Counted from the first letter of the stretch, positions 52,864-62,814 are shown. The stretch is DNA of 64,000 nt from Pseudarthrobacter sp. SSS035 (GCF_023273875.1 NZ_CP096882.1:4836001-4900000), one strand, 5' to 3'. Notes: generated by a model from the sequence alone, not told the origin. Made by a program: numbers and translations.

Positions 52864-54165
52864 CTAGAGCTGCTTCCAAGCGTCTGTAACCTGCTGGGCG
52901 GCTTGCTTCAGCCGTTCATCCACCGGGCTGCCATTGCGGATGTCGGCGAAGGCTTTGCCCATGATTTCCTCAAACTGGATGTAGCCGACGGTGACCGGGC
53001 GAGGCGTTGCTGTCTCGGTGTTTTCGTGGGCAATGAGCTTTGCCAGGCCTTGGGTCTTGTCACCGCCGAGGGCTTCGAGTTTGGGAAGATACTGTCCTGT
53101 CGCTGCACTATTTGCTGGGATGATCGTGGTCGCTTCGGTCGTCGCCAGGTTACCGGCGGGGTCAAGGGACGCGAACTCAAGGAACTTCTTCGCCGCAGCC
53201 TTGTTCTTGGATGCCGGGTTGATGCCCCAGGACCACGAACCCGTCGGTGTGGCCTTACTACCGCCCTCAAAGTAGGGCATGGGCGCCACTCCCCAATTGA
53301 TATTTGTCTTAGAGAACCCACCAACATCCCACGGACCGCCCACGAAGTACGCCACCTTGCCCGATGAGAAGAGAGGACTGGTCTGGAATCCGCCGACGCC
53401 GCGGGGCGAAAGGCCGGACGCGAAGGTGTCCGAGTACCACTTCATGGCCTTTTCCCAGCCCTCGTTGGTGACATCAACGGTCAACTTGTCGTCACCGGTG
53501 ATACCTGAACCGCCGCCGGCTGACTCTGCAAGGGGCTGCAGTTGGTAGTACGCCTCGACCTGTTCAAGCAGCAGACCAAACTCTGTACCTGCAGCCTGAG
53601 CAGCCTTGGCGTCCGTAACGATCTGCTCCCAGGTCTTTCGCTGGGACGGATCAGCGGACGGGTATTGGACAGCTGCCGCGTCCAGGGCAGTCTTATTGAA
53701 GAACAGCAGCTGGGTGGAGTTCCAAACAGGCAACGCCCACATCTTGTCCTGGTAGAGGTTCACAGAAAACTGCGCCTCCGGAACGGCAGCTTTGGTCTGC
53801 TCCTTCAGGCTGCTGAGATCTTCCAGGAATCCCTGAGCCGCAAGCTGGGAGAGCCGCGGCTGGTCCACCGTGTAGATATCGATGGTCTCGTCCTTGGCTC
53901 CAAGGCGCTGCTGCAGAGTCGGGTTGAGCTGGTCAAACGGCACCTGTGAATAGTTGATCGTAATGTCCGGGTTCTTGGCTTCGAAAGCCTTGATCACGGG
54001 GGCGAAAGTCGCGGGGTCCTCCGGGCCCAGGAAGTTCACGCTACCCGTACCGGAGCCGTCGCTCCCCTGCGCTGGATCCGAGTTTGGGGCACTGGTCGAG
54101 CAGCCGGCGAGGAATATCGCTCCGGCCGCGAGCAGCGACGTCGCTGCCAAGGTTGTTCGCTTCAC
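52864..54165 (-). CDS. ABC substrate-binding lipoprotein, right copy
   Basis: Identical in translation to 41357-42658 (lipobox LAGC, family 1 solute-binding fold). Intact, divergent from the LacI copy. Confidence 0.8.
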   Translation of the reverse strand: MKRTTLAATSLLAAGAIFLAGCSTSAPNSDPAQGSDGSGTGSVNFLGPEDPATFAPVIKAFEAKNPDITINYSQVPFDQLNPTLQQRLGAKDETIDIYTVDQPRLSQLAAQGFLEDLSSLKEQTKAAVPEAQFSVNLYQDKMWALPVWNSTQLLFFNKTALDAAAVQYPSADPSQRKTWEQIVTDAKAAQAAGTEFGLLLEQVEAYYQLQPLAESAGGGSGITGDDKLTVDVTNEGWEKAMKWYSDTFASGLSPRGVGGFQTSPLFSSGKVAYFVGGPWDVGGFSKTNINWGVAPMPYFEGGSKATPTGSWSWGINPASKNKAAAKKFLEFASLDPAGNLATTEATTIIPANSAATGQYLPKLEALGGDKTQGLAKLIAHENTETATPRPVTVGYIQFEEIMGKAFADIRNGSPVDERLKQAAQQVTDAWKQL

Positions 54166-54207
54166 GGGAAGCCCTTTCTAAAGAGTGAGAAGGATGCAAA
54201 CGGAGCA

Positions 54208-54310
54208 TCTAACCGGTTAGACTACTCGTGGCGCATGGCTTTGACAAGAGATTTCTTTTTCAAGGATCGCGGGCCGAATTCACAGTATGATGCGAATCTA
54301 GGCGGTTAGA
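54208..54310. promoter_or_regulatory. LacI-type operators, right copy
   Basis: Mirror of 41212-41314: perfect TCTAACCGGTTAGA at 54208-54221 and the imperfect site at 54297-54310. Confidence 0.7.
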
Positions 54311-54344
54311 GTGGTCGCCTCGAACCAATAACCAGGAGAAGACG

Positions 54345-55325
54345 ATGCCGACAGCCAGAGACGTTGCCAAACTGGCCGGGACGTCCAACGCCGTTGTGAG
54401 CTATGTGTTCAACAACGGGCCCCGCGCTGTCTCCGCGGATGCCCGGGAGCGCGTTCTCAGGGCGGCAAAAGAACTGGACTACAAACCCAACGCCTTGGCT
54501 CGCGCGCTCAGCGCTGGAAAGACCAGGTCCATCGGACTGATCGTTCCGGACATCGCCAATCCGTTCTTCGCAGAGCTTGCCCGAGCGCTCGAAGTGGCTG
54601 CCGCAAACAGGGATCATTTGCTCCTTATCGGCGACTCGGCAACGGTCCAGAACCAAGAGCACCGCCTCATCGAAAGTTTCATCGAGCGGCAGGTTGACTC
54701 TCTCATTCTTGTTTCGCTGCTGGACGAACCGAATCTCAACCCGGCTCACGCCGCGAATCTTCCTGTGGTGGCCCTTCACCCGCTGTCTTCGGGGCAGCAT
54801 GCGTCTTCGCTGACGATCGACTATGAGCAGGCCGCCTATGTTGCGACGCGCCATCTGGTCGACGAAGGCTACGACAGTATCGGGCTGCTCAACGCGCCTG
54901 TGGACTCAGTGGGCACGAGGCAGCATTCTTCTGGTTTTGCCCGGGCGGTCGCTGGAACGCCTGTTGCTGTCTCCCGGCGCGCTTCTCCCATATCCAGGGC
55001 GGGGGCGGCTGAGGTCACTATGGAGTGGCTCCAGGCCCAGGATGCGCCGAGGGCCATTTACGCAACCACTGATGAACAAGCCCACGGGGTGCTTTTCGCT
55101 GCCTACTCCCTCGGACTTGACGTGCCCAACCAGCTTGCAGTGATCAGCGTCGACGGCACTGAGGCATCTGCCTATTCGGTTCCCCCGCTGTCCACAATCC
55201 GACAACCTACTCAGTCCATCGCCGAGAGAGCCGTCGATCTCCTTGTCGACGGGGACCCTGAAAAGCCTCTCGTCAAGGAGATCTTCGACTTCGAGCTCAT
55301 CGTTCGCCAATCGTCAAGGGCCTGA
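54345..55325 (+). CDS. LacI family regulator, right copy
   Basis: Identical in translation to 40197-41177. Two identical repressor genes on one replicon would double repressor dose if the duplication is real. Confidence 0.85.
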   Translation: MPTARDVAKLAGTSNAVVSYVFNNGPRAVSADARERVLRAAKELDYKPNALARALSAGKTRSIGLIVPDIANPFFAELARALEVAAANRDHLLLIGDSATVQNQEHRLIESFIERQVDSLILVSLLDEPNLNPAHAANLPVVALHPLSSGQHASSLTIDYEQAAYVATRHLVDEGYDSIGLLNAPVDSVGTRQHSSGFARAVAGTPVAVSRRASPISRAGAAEVTMEWLQAQDAPRAIYATTDEQAHGVLFAAYSLGLDVPNQLAVISVDGTEASAYSVPPLSTIRQPTQSIAERAVDLLVDGDPEKPLVKEIFDFELIVRQSSRA

Positions 55326-55353
55326 ATCCCGAACGAACTCTGCCCGCCCACCT

Positions 55354-55372
55354 GTTGCATGCCAGATGCAAC
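55354..55372. promoter_or_regulatory. Palindrome upstream of adenosine deaminase, right copy
   Basis: Mirror of the GTTGCAT-CTGGC-ATGCAAC palindrome at 40150-40168. Confidence 0.45.
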
Positions 55373-55418
55373 TTTTGCGGTCCTGCCCATCAGCCCGACC
55401 AAGTGAAGGATCCCCGCC

Positions 55419-56534
55419 ATGGGCTATCCAGCCGCCCGCCCCATAACCAATGAGACTCTCAAGTCGCTGCCCAAAGTCTCTCTCCACGACCATCTGGACG
55501 GAGGATTGCGCCCGGAAACGATCGTTGAACTGGCCGCCGAGGCAGGCGTGCCACTACCTTTTACCGACGGAGAGCGGCTCGCTGGCTGGATCGCCGAGCA
55601 ATCAAACGCCGGTTCGCTCTCGGCCTACCTCAAACCATTCAGTTTCACGGGAGCAGTCACTCAAACACGCAATAATCTTGTTCGCGTTGCCAGAGAGTTC
55701 GTCCAGGATCTCGCCGACGACGGCGTGATCTACGGTGAAATCCGCTGGGCCCCTGAAAACCACCTCCGGCAGGGACTCTCGCTGGACCAGGCCGTCGAGG
55801 CTGTGCAAGAGGGGATCGAAGCCGGGGTCGCCGATGTCACGGCAACAGGTAAGACCATCGAGGTTGGGCAGATCCTGGCAGCCATGCGTCACGATTCGCT
55901 AGCGTTCAGTGTTGCCGAGTTGGCCGTGCGGCACAGGAACCAGGGTGTCGTCGGATTCGATATTGCCGGGCCTGAAGCCGGATTCCCGGCCTCGCAGCAT
56001 GCGGCAGCATTCGACCACCTGGCGTCAAGCTTCCTGCCTGCGACGGTACACGCTGGCGAAGGAGACGGCCTCGAAAGCATCCGGTCGGCGCTGATCCATG
56101 GCCGGGCACTGCGTCTCGGCCACGGTGTCCGGCTTGCCGAAGATCTGACCCAATACCAAGATTCCACAGGCACTCACACCGCACTCGGTGACATGGCCCG
56201 CTGGGTGAGGGACCGCAAGATTGCGCTGGAGATCAGCCCGTCATCAAACCTCCAAACCGGAGCGATCGCTCAATGGGGGACCACGATGAGGGACCACCCT
56301 TTCGATCTGCTCTACAGGGCCGGGCTGAGAGTGACAGTGAACGCTGACAACAGACTGATGAGCAACACAAACCTCACGAAAGAACTTGGCCTCCTCATCG
56401 ATGCTTTCGAATACACCTTGGCTGATCTCAAGACGTTTCAACTCGATGCGGCAGAGTCCGCTTTCCTGCCTCCTCACGACCGGTCAGAACTGAAATCAGC
56501 CATCCAAACCGGTTTCGCCACAGCCTCGCTCTGA
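55419..56534 (+). CDS. add: Adenosine deaminase, right copy
   Basis: Identical in translation to 38988-40103, with HDHLDGG, HAGEGDG and NADN motifs. Confidence 0.8.
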   Translation: MGYPAARPITNETLKSLPKVSLHDHLDGGLRPETIVELAAEAGVPLPFTDGERLAGWIAEQSNAGSLSAYLKPFSFTGAVTQTRNNLVRVAREFVQDLADDGVIYGEIRWAPENHLRQGLSLDQAVEAVQEGIEAGVADVTATGKTIEVGQILAAMRHDSLAFSVAELAVRHRNQGVVGFDIAGPEAGFPASQHAAAFDHLASSFLPATVHAGEGDGLESIRSALIHGRALRLGHGVRLAEDLTQYQDSTGTHTALGDMARWVRDRKIALEISPSSNLQTGAIAQWGTTMRDHPFDLLYRAGLRVTVNADNRLMSNTNLTKELGLLIDAFEYTLADLKTFQLDAAESAFLPPHDRSELKSAIQTGFATASL

Positions 56535-56740
56535 TGCCCACCACCCCGGCTCTCTGTCTCCGTGGGCCTGCAACCGTCGTCTTGGAGAGCCATCCTGATA
56601 TTGCGCGTGTTGAGGACGAGATCCTATCCATCGAGCCAGTGCCCTTGCAAGATCTCGATGCCGGGCACGCAGCCGGACTGAAAGCGCGTTACTCATCTAT
56701 GCCCAAGGATGCAGAGCTGTCGCGCGCCACTTCGGCCTGA
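56534..56740 (+). CDS. Short ORF coupled to adenosine deaminase, right copy
   Basis: Mirror of the 68-residue frame at 38782-38988, TGATG-coupled. Function unknown. The gap 56741-56860 is empty. Confidence 0.35.
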   Translation: MPTTPALCLRGPATVVLESHPDIARVEDEILSIEPVPLQDLDAGHAAGLKARYSSMPKDAELSRATSA

Positions 56741-56860
56741 GTAGGTCCTGGCTCCTGTCGCCTGAGTTGGCGCGAAATAGACGAGTGCTGGCGACCACAT
56801 GCCCAATTTCGCCACGCTAGTCCAAGGTAGGGAGGCAGTTCAGTTCTGGCGGACTCCCTG

Positions 56861-57433
56861 CTAATTCTTGCCGCGCCGGCCATCGGAACCATCGCTTGCC
56901 GCTGTCGTCTTGTTGAGTTGACCCATGAGTTGGCGGTTCGCCTCTCGGGCGGCTCCTAGTTCTTCCTCTTGGTCTTGAAGCTTGGCTTGTAGCTCTTGGA
57001 TTTCGTTTTGCAGTATGTAGTTCTGTTCCTCGAGGGCGGCGTGGTTGTGGGGTGCGCCCAGTCCGGTGCGGGAGTAGGCCTGCTCTCCAAGGAGTTCCGA
57101 GAGCCGCGCTTCCAGGTCGGCGATGTGCTGAGTCTGGCGGCGGACCGTGGTCCGCAGGTTCAGGTTGTCCGCTTCGAGGCTTTGGCGCGTAGTCGTAGTA
57201 GCAGTGGCTGCTGTCGATGGCTGGTCGGCGGCCGCGTACACGTCTGCGCGAAGGTCGAGATGGCGGTGGATGAAGGAGCGGTGCACTCTGGCTCGGACTG
57301 CGACCGAGGTGATGGTGATCTCGCTGCCTTCGGTTCGCATGATCTCCAGCGCTTGGGCTACGCGGGCTCTGCGGGCATTGACGTCGCGTCGTCGGGCTAT
57401 GGTCAACGGGCTGGCGGCGGTTTCGGGCATCAT
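56861..57433 (-). CDS. tnpC: TnpC/DUF6262-like coiled-coil protein, right copy
   Basis: Identical in translation to 38089-38661 (HTH-like start, long coiled coil), overlapping tnpB by 4 bp. Confidence 0.75.
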   Translation of the reverse strand: MMPETAASPLTIARRRDVNARRARVAQALEIMRTEGSEITITSVAVRARVHRSFIHRHLDLRADVYAAADQPSTAATATTTTRQSLEADNLNLRTTVRRQTQHIADLEARLSELLGEQAYSRTGLGAPHNHAALEEQNYILQNEIQELQAKLQDQEEELGAAREANRQLMGQLNKTTAASDGSDGRRGKN

Positions 57434-59877
57434 GGCCGCCGTCCTTGGATGCCTATGGTGGGCATTCCTAGCGTGACCGTTTGCCGGGCACGGCGAATCA
57501 CATCGATCGCTTCCTGGATCCGTTGCTGGTCCGCGGGGCTCAATTGGTTGAGGTCGTCCTCGACGCGGCGGATCAAACCGCGCAGTTGGTCAATTTCTTC
57601 ATCGCTGGGCGCCGTCTTGGCTCGCACCCATTCCTGCACATCGGTCGCGGCAAGGATCCGTTCCCGATCGGCAAGAAGCTGCTGGAGATAGGACTTTAGT
57701 TCAGGAAGATAGGAGGCGTCGCTGCGGAAGTGCCCGCAGCCCATGCAGCTGTACTTATAGGGGCAGGCATGGCCGCCAGCTTTGACGTTTGAAGGCTCGG
57801 TGCACACGCCGAACGGCACAGCGATCTGGCCCACGCGCAGCCGTGCATGTTCTTCAGCGACGAGCCCGGCGATGTCGGCGAAAACACGGCGCCCCTGACT
57901 GTCGAACTGGTGCTGGGAAACTTGATTCACTGCTTGGCGGACACGCTTCTCGGTCACCCGGTAGTAGCCCATCGTGGTTTCCATCGAGACATGCCCCATC
58001 AAATCGCGCAGCACATCGGGAGGTGTTCCGTTGTCGGCGTGACGTTGGACGTAGCTGTGCCGGTAGGCATACAGCACCGCCACCGCAGCGGGAAAGGGCT
58101 GGCCGGCGTCGTCGACGAGCTGTGTCGCAATGGAATCGATGAATGCCCTGTGAGCTTTGCTCACGTGCGGGACACCGACGTGGAAGCTGCCATAAGGGTT
58201 CAGTTGGTTTCGTGGGAACAGCGCCAGCTGGTCCAGCGGTGTGTTCGGGAAGCGCTGACGGACGGTCTCGCGGTGCTCTCGGATGAGATCGGCTGTTTCG
58301 ACGCTGATAGGGAGGCGACGGTTCGGTCGGTTGTTCTTGCTGTCGGTGTAGATCAGTACTTGATGGCCGTCCGCTGTAGTGTCCAGGCAGTCCCATGGGA
58401 GTTGGCATGCTTCCTCGGGGCGGCGGCCCGTGTCGATCAGCACTTCAACAATTCGACGCACGTCGAGGCCTGCGCGTGCCTCGAGTTCTGCCAGATTCGC
58501 ATTGATGGTCCGCTGCACGGGGATGGGAAGATCACGCCCCGGCCCAAATTTCTCTGGTGGCTTGGAAACATCACTGTGGCGTAGCCGGAAGTCGTCCGGC
58601 AGCCCCGCCACGGGCCCGGTCGGGCGGGTGAGTCCGAAAGCGCGGACGTCATCGAGGAAGCGCCGGACCCGGGTGCTGATGACGTAGCGCTTTTTGCTAC
58701 TGATCTCGCCGGTGCGTTCCAGGTATGCCAGACGGTTGGTGAACCGGACGATGTCGGTGCGGTCGAGTTCGCTGAGCACGAGGCCGTGGTCCGGGCGGCC
58801 GTGCTGCAGGCTCCAGGAGAGATACCGAATGGCCCGGACGGTCTCTTTGGAGGTGGCGGTGGCTTGTCGGCCGCGGTGGAGGGGAAGATCCTCCAGCACC
58901 CAGTGCTTGGCTGCCTCACGGAGCCACGGCTGGGACAGGACTTTGAAGTTGATCTGTCCCTTGCCGCCGAAGATCGCCAGGTCCCATCGGTCGCGCTGTT
59001 GCTCTCGTTCGGGAGAGGTCAGGCTCCGTTGCACGGCGAGAGTCAGGGCCCGGATTAAGGCGGCCATGTGCGCGGATTCGCCGCATACTGTGTGCTCGAG
59101 GAGATCGAAGATACTGGACACCTGCAGTTGGCGGGCATGGCGTACCAGGGCACGCAACTCAATCATGGAGGTCTTGGTGTGGTCATCGGTCCGCCATTGC
59201 AGCCCGGCGAGGATCTCCGTGATTACCTGATCGGGTAATCCCTTGAACGCCACAATTCGGCCGCTGTCGGCGGGCGGTTCCTGCGATCGTGCCCAATCCG
59301 CCAGGTCCGGTGGTGGATCTGTCCGCCGGGACCGGCTCCATCGCAGGGCATGCGGGTGGCAAAGCCGGTTCGATGCGCCGGCGACGCGGGAGCAGGAGGG
59401 CACTCGGCATGGTCCGAAAGACGACAACGGCGTTGGCCTGGCGGCCTGCAGCCAATCCTCGACGGTTGACGCGGGATGCTGGAGGAAGCGGAAGTCGTGC
59501 GCCGAGCACAGGCCTAAGCGCTTGAAGGCTGGGCGGGGGCATTCCGAGACGCGGCAGAACCTCTCGCCGCGTACCGGTCGTCCGCTCGTCGTGTTCAGGA
59601 ACTTCTCAATGGGCAGGTGGCCGCTGCGGAATTCACGGCGACAGGCAGGGCATAGATCGTGGCCGGGAGTGGCGACGCTGGTGCTGCATTCCTTCCGTGC
59701 GCACTGTCGTATGCCGAGCAATGGATGGTTCTGCGGGGGTGCCAGAATCTGCTCGTCGGCCTTCCAGCCGACTGCGGCCAGGAAGTCGGGCCGCAAAGCG
59801 GCACGCAGCAAATCCAGTTCGCTGTTCGGGGCTACCGCCTCGACTCGGAACCGGCTGCCGCTGCTCAAGTAGCTCAC
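57430..59877 (-). CDS. tnpB: Tn554-type transposase B, right copy
   Basis: Identical in translation to 35645-38092, with the same Arg, His and Tyr catalytic segments and zinc sites. Confidence 0.8.
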   Translation of the reverse strand: MSYLSSGSRFRVEAVAPNSELDLLRAALRPDFLAAVGWKADEQILAPPQNHPLLGIRQCARKECSTSVATPGHDLCPACRREFRSGHLPIEKFLNTTSGRPVRGERFCRVSECPRPAFKRLGLCSAHDFRFLQHPASTVEDWLQAARPTPLSSFGPCRVPSCSRVAGASNRLCHPHALRWSRSRRTDPPPDLADWARSQEPPADSGRIVAFKGLPDQVITEILAGLQWRTDDHTKTSMIELRALVRHARQLQVSSIFDLLEHTVCGESAHMAALIRALTLAVQRSLTSPEREQQRDRWDLAIFGGKGQINFKVLSQPWLREAAKHWVLEDLPLHRGRQATATSKETVRAIRYLSWSLQHGRPDHGLVLSELDRTDIVRFTNRLAYLERTGEISSKKRYVISTRVRRFLDDVRAFGLTRPTGPVAGLPDDFRLRHSDVSKPPEKFGPGRDLPIPVQRTINANLAELEARAGLDVRRIVEVLIDTGRRPEEACQLPWDCLDTTADGHQVLIYTDSKNNRPNRRLPISVETADLIREHRETVRQRFPNTPLDQLALFPRNQLNPYGSFHVGVPHVSKAHRAFIDSIATQLVDDAGQPFPAAVAVLYAYRHSYVQRHADNGTPPDVLRDLMGHVSMETTMGYYRVTEKRVRQAVNQVSQHQFDSQGRRVFADIAGLVAEEHARLRVGQIAVPFGVCTEPSNVKAGGHACPYKYSCMGCGHFRSDASYLPELKSYLQQLLADRERILAATDVQEWVRAKTAPSDEEIDQLRGLIRRVEDDLNQLSPADQQRIQEAIDVIRRARQTVTLGMPTIGIQGRRP

Positions 59878-61013
59878 TGTCCGGGTCCCGTCGTTCGGGG
59901 TCCGGGGACCCGCTCGACGACGGCACGGAGCCGTTCAGGTGATGGGTGCAGATACACCTCGCTGGATGAGATCCAGGCATGACCGAGGAGCTCTTTGAGC
60001 ACGTCGGCGGTGCCGCCGTGCGCCGCTACGTTGGTGGCGAAGCTATGCCGCAGCATGTGTGGATGAACCGGGCGCGTTAGGTGGGCGCGAGACGACAGCC
60101 GGGCCAGGAGTTCATTGATGCCTCCCGGCCGCATCGGGGTCCCAACGGGATCAGCAAACAGGTTCACCAGCAGGAAGTCCGACCGCCCGGCAGGGTCGAT
60201 GCGTTCCCGCTCATCGATGTACTGGTCGTAGGCCTGAACTGTCATCCAGTCAGCCGGCACGACACGCTGCCTGCGCGACTTCGCCCACGCGCCGTTCGGA
60301 TTCATCCTTCGCACCACATGCAGGTGCGTGCCCCGAAAGCCGCAGCCCAGCTGGGAGGCATCAGGCACGAAGTGGACGTCTGAGCGGCGTAACCCGGCCA
60401 GCTCGCCCCGGCGCAAACCCATCCGCCACATCGCAATGACAACAAATCGATCGCGGGCGTTACGGGCCGCTCGGATCAGGCCAACGACGTCCTCCCCCGC
60501 AGCATTCACGATCGGAGAGCGCGGCTCTGACAAACGATGCCGGGCGCTTGCGCGGGGACGATTGGCACCCTGTTCTGCCTCGTTCACGGCATAGCTGTCG
60601 AAGGAGTCATAGACCACTCCCAGCACCTGCGGGTCCAGCTGACCCACCGCGGCCGCGTGCCGGAAGAAGCTACGCACCGCCGCCATGATCGCATTCACTC
60701 GCCGCGGCCCACGCACCACTTCGGTGCGACCGGCGGCTATTTGGTCCGGACGATAGTGCTGGAGCCAGTAGACAAAGCGACCAAGATAAGGGGCACTCTC
60801 CCGCCACGGCTTACGAATTGATGCAGCCCAGTCAAAGAACAGTGCAAGCGACGCGGCATAGGACTGGCTCGTGGACTCCGCACCATCCCGACCCAGCCGG
60901 TGGTGCAGCAGGAAATCATCGGCCTCCACCACTACACGATGGGCTGGATCGAGCACAGTCCAGTAACGCAGCTCCGAAGGCATCCTCACTAGAAAGGACC
61001 TGAACGTCGCCAC
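59874..61013 (-). CDS. tnpA: Tn554-type transposase A, right copy
   Basis: Identical in translation to 34509-35648 with the complete R-K-H-R-H-Y set. It points away from the right ligase fragment, exactly as its mirror does on the left. Confidence 0.85.
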   Translation of the reverse strand: MATFRSFLVRMPSELRYWTVLDPAHRVVVEADDFLLHHRLGRDGAESTSQSYAASLALFFDWAASIRKPWRESAPYLGRFVYWLQHYRPDQIAAGRTEVVRGPRRVNAIMAAVRSFFRHAAAVGQLDPQVLGVVYDSFDSYAVNEAEQGANRPRASARHRLSEPRSPIVNAAGEDVVGLIRAARNARDRFVVIAMWRMGLRRGELAGLRRSDVHFVPDASQLGCGFRGTHLHVVRRMNPNGAWAKSRRQRVVPADWMTVQAYDQYIDERERIDPAGRSDFLLVNLFADPVGTPMRPGGINELLARLSSRAHLTRPVHPHMLRHSFATNVAAHGGTADVLKELLGHAWISSSEVYLHPSPERLRAVVERVPGPRTTGPGQ

Positions 61014-61080
61014 GGCCAGATCACCCCCTGCACCTCATCCCAGAGATGATGCTCATGCGAAGGATGATAGAACTCGCGAC

Positions 61081-61998
61081 GTGAAGGACGTGCCCGACAC
61101 ACCGACAGTTACTGTGCCGGACACATATGGCAGTACAGAAATGCGACGTCCGCGACAACCTTTTAGGACCCAACAGAACCGGGTCCTGCCTGACCTGGCC
61201 GCAGCCCTCGGGGCTCAGGTCCCGCCCGGTGTCGTCCTCGACGGCGAAGCCGTCATATGGAACAAGGATCGGCTGGACTTCGAGGCGCTGCAGCGGCGCA
61301 TGGTCACGTCCAGGGCGGCTCTGCCGGCGCTGGTGAAGGAGTTCCCGGCCGCCTTCGCGGCGTTCGATGTTCTGGCCGTCGCCGGGCAGGACGTCCGCGG
61401 AGTCCCGTTCGCCGGGCGCCGGCAGCTGCTCGAAGAATTGGCCCGGGAATGGGCCGCCCCGCTGACGCTCTCCCCCACCACCACAGACCCGGAACTGGCC
61501 AAGACCTGGCTACGGGATCTGCCCGCCACCGGGATTGAAGGATTGGTCTTTAAGGGAGGATCACAGACATATGACGCCTCGCGCTCCTGGTTGAAGCTGA
61601 AGCACAAGAACGTACTGGACGTTGTCTGCGCCGCCGTCATAGGACCCTTGACGCAGCCCCAGGCGATCATCGCGGGCTTGCCCATTGATGGGAAGCTGCG
61701 GATCGTCGGCCGCTCTACAGTTCTTTCAACCCGCGCAGGACGGGAGATAGGCCGCCAGCTCCGCCCGGCGCAGCCCGGTCATCCGTGGCCCGAAGAGATC
61801 AGCGAAACCTCGCTGAACAGATTCAGCAAGGACAAGCGCCCGGTGCGCCTAACGCTGGTCGAAGCGCTCGTGGTCGAAGTCGCGGCCGACGTCGCGTGGT
61901 CCGGCAGCTCGTTCCGGCATCCCCTGTCTTTCGTGCGCGCCAGACCCGAGCTGGATCCCGCCGCCGTCGAACTCCCGCCGCCCATCAAGGACCGGTAG
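61081..61998 (+). pseudogene. LigD-like ATP-dependent DNA ligase, 5' part replaced by transposon (right)
   Basis: The first 34 codons (to 61182) are transposon sequence shared with the left fragment. From there the ligase reads VLPDLAAAL, GVVLDGEAVIW, GIEGLVFKG, WLKLKHK and an OB-type end (about 270 residues). It is a clear paralog, not a copy, of the left ligase: the sequences align throughout but differ at many residues. The catalytic-lysine part is missing here too. Followed by a good terminator. Confidence 0.7.
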
Positions 61999-62124
61999 GC
62001 CCTGTAGATCGCGTTGGACGGGTTGTGCCCACTGGGGGCAGGTGGAGCCCTCCGCACAGCTCAAAGCTGTCCCCATTGGGTACAACCCGTTCGTTGTCAG
62101 ACCCCTCCCCCATACTGAACACCT

Positions 62125-62146
62125 GCGGCCTAACCGGCCGCTTTTT
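62125..62146 (+). terminator. Rho-independent terminator after the ligase fragment
   Basis: GCGGCC (62125-62130) pairs with GGCCGC (62136-62141) around TAACC, followed by TTTTT. It separates the ligase from the SOS-type promoter directly downstream. The rest of 61999-62160 has no gene. Confidence 0.7.
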
Positions 62147-62160
62147 ATTAGCGTGTCTAT

Positions 62161-62176
62161 TCGAATATATGTTCTA
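62161..62176 (+). promoter_or_regulatory. LexA (SOS) box
   Basis: TCGAATATATGTTCTA matches the Gram-positive/actinobacterial LexA consensus TCGAAC-N4-GTTCGA at 10 of 12 fixed positions. It lies 10 bp before the ATG at 62187 and overlaps an AT-rich -10 region, so DNA damage should induce the genes that follow. Confidence 0.7.
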
Positions 62177-62186
62177 AGGTTGTGTT

Positions 62187-62519
62187 ATGGGACCGGAACA
62201 AGCCAGTGCGCTGCAGGCGCAGTATGCGCGGCGTGCCGGCCCGATCGGGCTGACCGTGGAAGAGCTCGATTTCGAACACTTCCCAGCCAAGAACGGGTTC
62301 CCGGGGATCCCGGTGAAGGCGTGGATCCGGTTCCCGAACTGCGCGGAGCTGGTAGACGGCGAGGTGTACGCCTGGACGGCGAAAGCCGCGGAAGTGACGT
62401 GGAAGGACGGTCCGGTGACCTACCGGACCTGGGTGTGGAGCTCGGCGGTAACACGCCGGGAAGAAATGATGAACAGGAATTTGGGAGAACGGACCAGCCG
62501 TGACAGCAACAGCAAGTGA
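62187..62519 (+). CDS. Small SOS-controlled protein
   Basis: This 110-residue protein starts with an ATG after AAGG. It is beta-rich with PVKAWIRFPNCAELVDG and YRTWVWSSAV. No family is recognised. Its end overlaps the next gene by 20 bp. Position behind a LexA box and before a DUF6504-like gene suggests a plasmid mutagenesis or repair cassette. Confidence 0.6.
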   Translation: MGPEQASALQAQYARRAGPIGLTVEELDFEHFPAKNGFPGIPVKAWIRFPNCAELVDGEVYAWTAKAAEVTWKDGPVTYRTWVWSSAVTRREEMMNRNLGERTSRDSNSK

Positions 62520-62814
62520 AACAACCCTCGACGCACCGGTGGACATCCGGTTCACCGCCGCCGGCGCTCCCCTGGCTGTCCGCTACGACGGCCGAGTATG
62601 GGCAGTGGCAGCGGAGCCGGTTCACTGGTTCAGCCGGGACTCCTGGTGGGAAACCAGACGCAACGCAACCAAGGGCAGCGGTGACCTTGTGAGCGTCGAA
62701 CACTGGCGGGTCCAAGTCCGCCTAGGGTCGTCAACCTCGACGCTACGGACCTTTGAGCTGCGCCGAGATCCACTGGCCGAGCAGTGGCTGTTGGAGTCCA
62801 TAAGCGACTCCTGA
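62500..62814 (+). CDS. DUF6504-like protein
   Basis: This 104-residue protein has a GTG start with GGAG upstream. The pattern VDIRFTAAGAPLAVRYDGRVW, then WWETRR and a beta-strand-rich end (VEHWRVQVRL) fits DUF6504. In actinobacteria that family is encoded next to Y-family polymerase ImuB and DnaE2. Those genes are not in this window: the next gene points the other way. Confidence 0.6.
   Translation: MTATASETTLDAPVDIRFTAAGAPLAVRYDGRVWAVAAEPVHWFSRDSWWETRRNATKGSGDLVSVEHWRVQVRLGSSTSTLRTFELRRDPLAEQWLLESISDS

Larger units (their letters stand above)
48291..61182 (-). mobile_element. Right arm of the inverted duplication
   Basis: This is the reverse complement of 34340-47150. From about 51920 to 61182 no difference was seen in the encoded proteins, and coordinates mirror exactly. 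From 48291 to about 51920 the copy is 81 bp longer than its 3.5-kb counterpart because of scattered single-base (and few-base) indels. The sampled differences were indels without clear substitutions. All genes in that inner part are broken. Confidence 0.7.

Noticed and set aside
56996..57691. 231-codon frame antisense to tnpC/tnpB
   Set aside because: It spans two overlapping real genes on the other strand and has low-complexity Arg/Ser-rich composition typical of a shadow frame.
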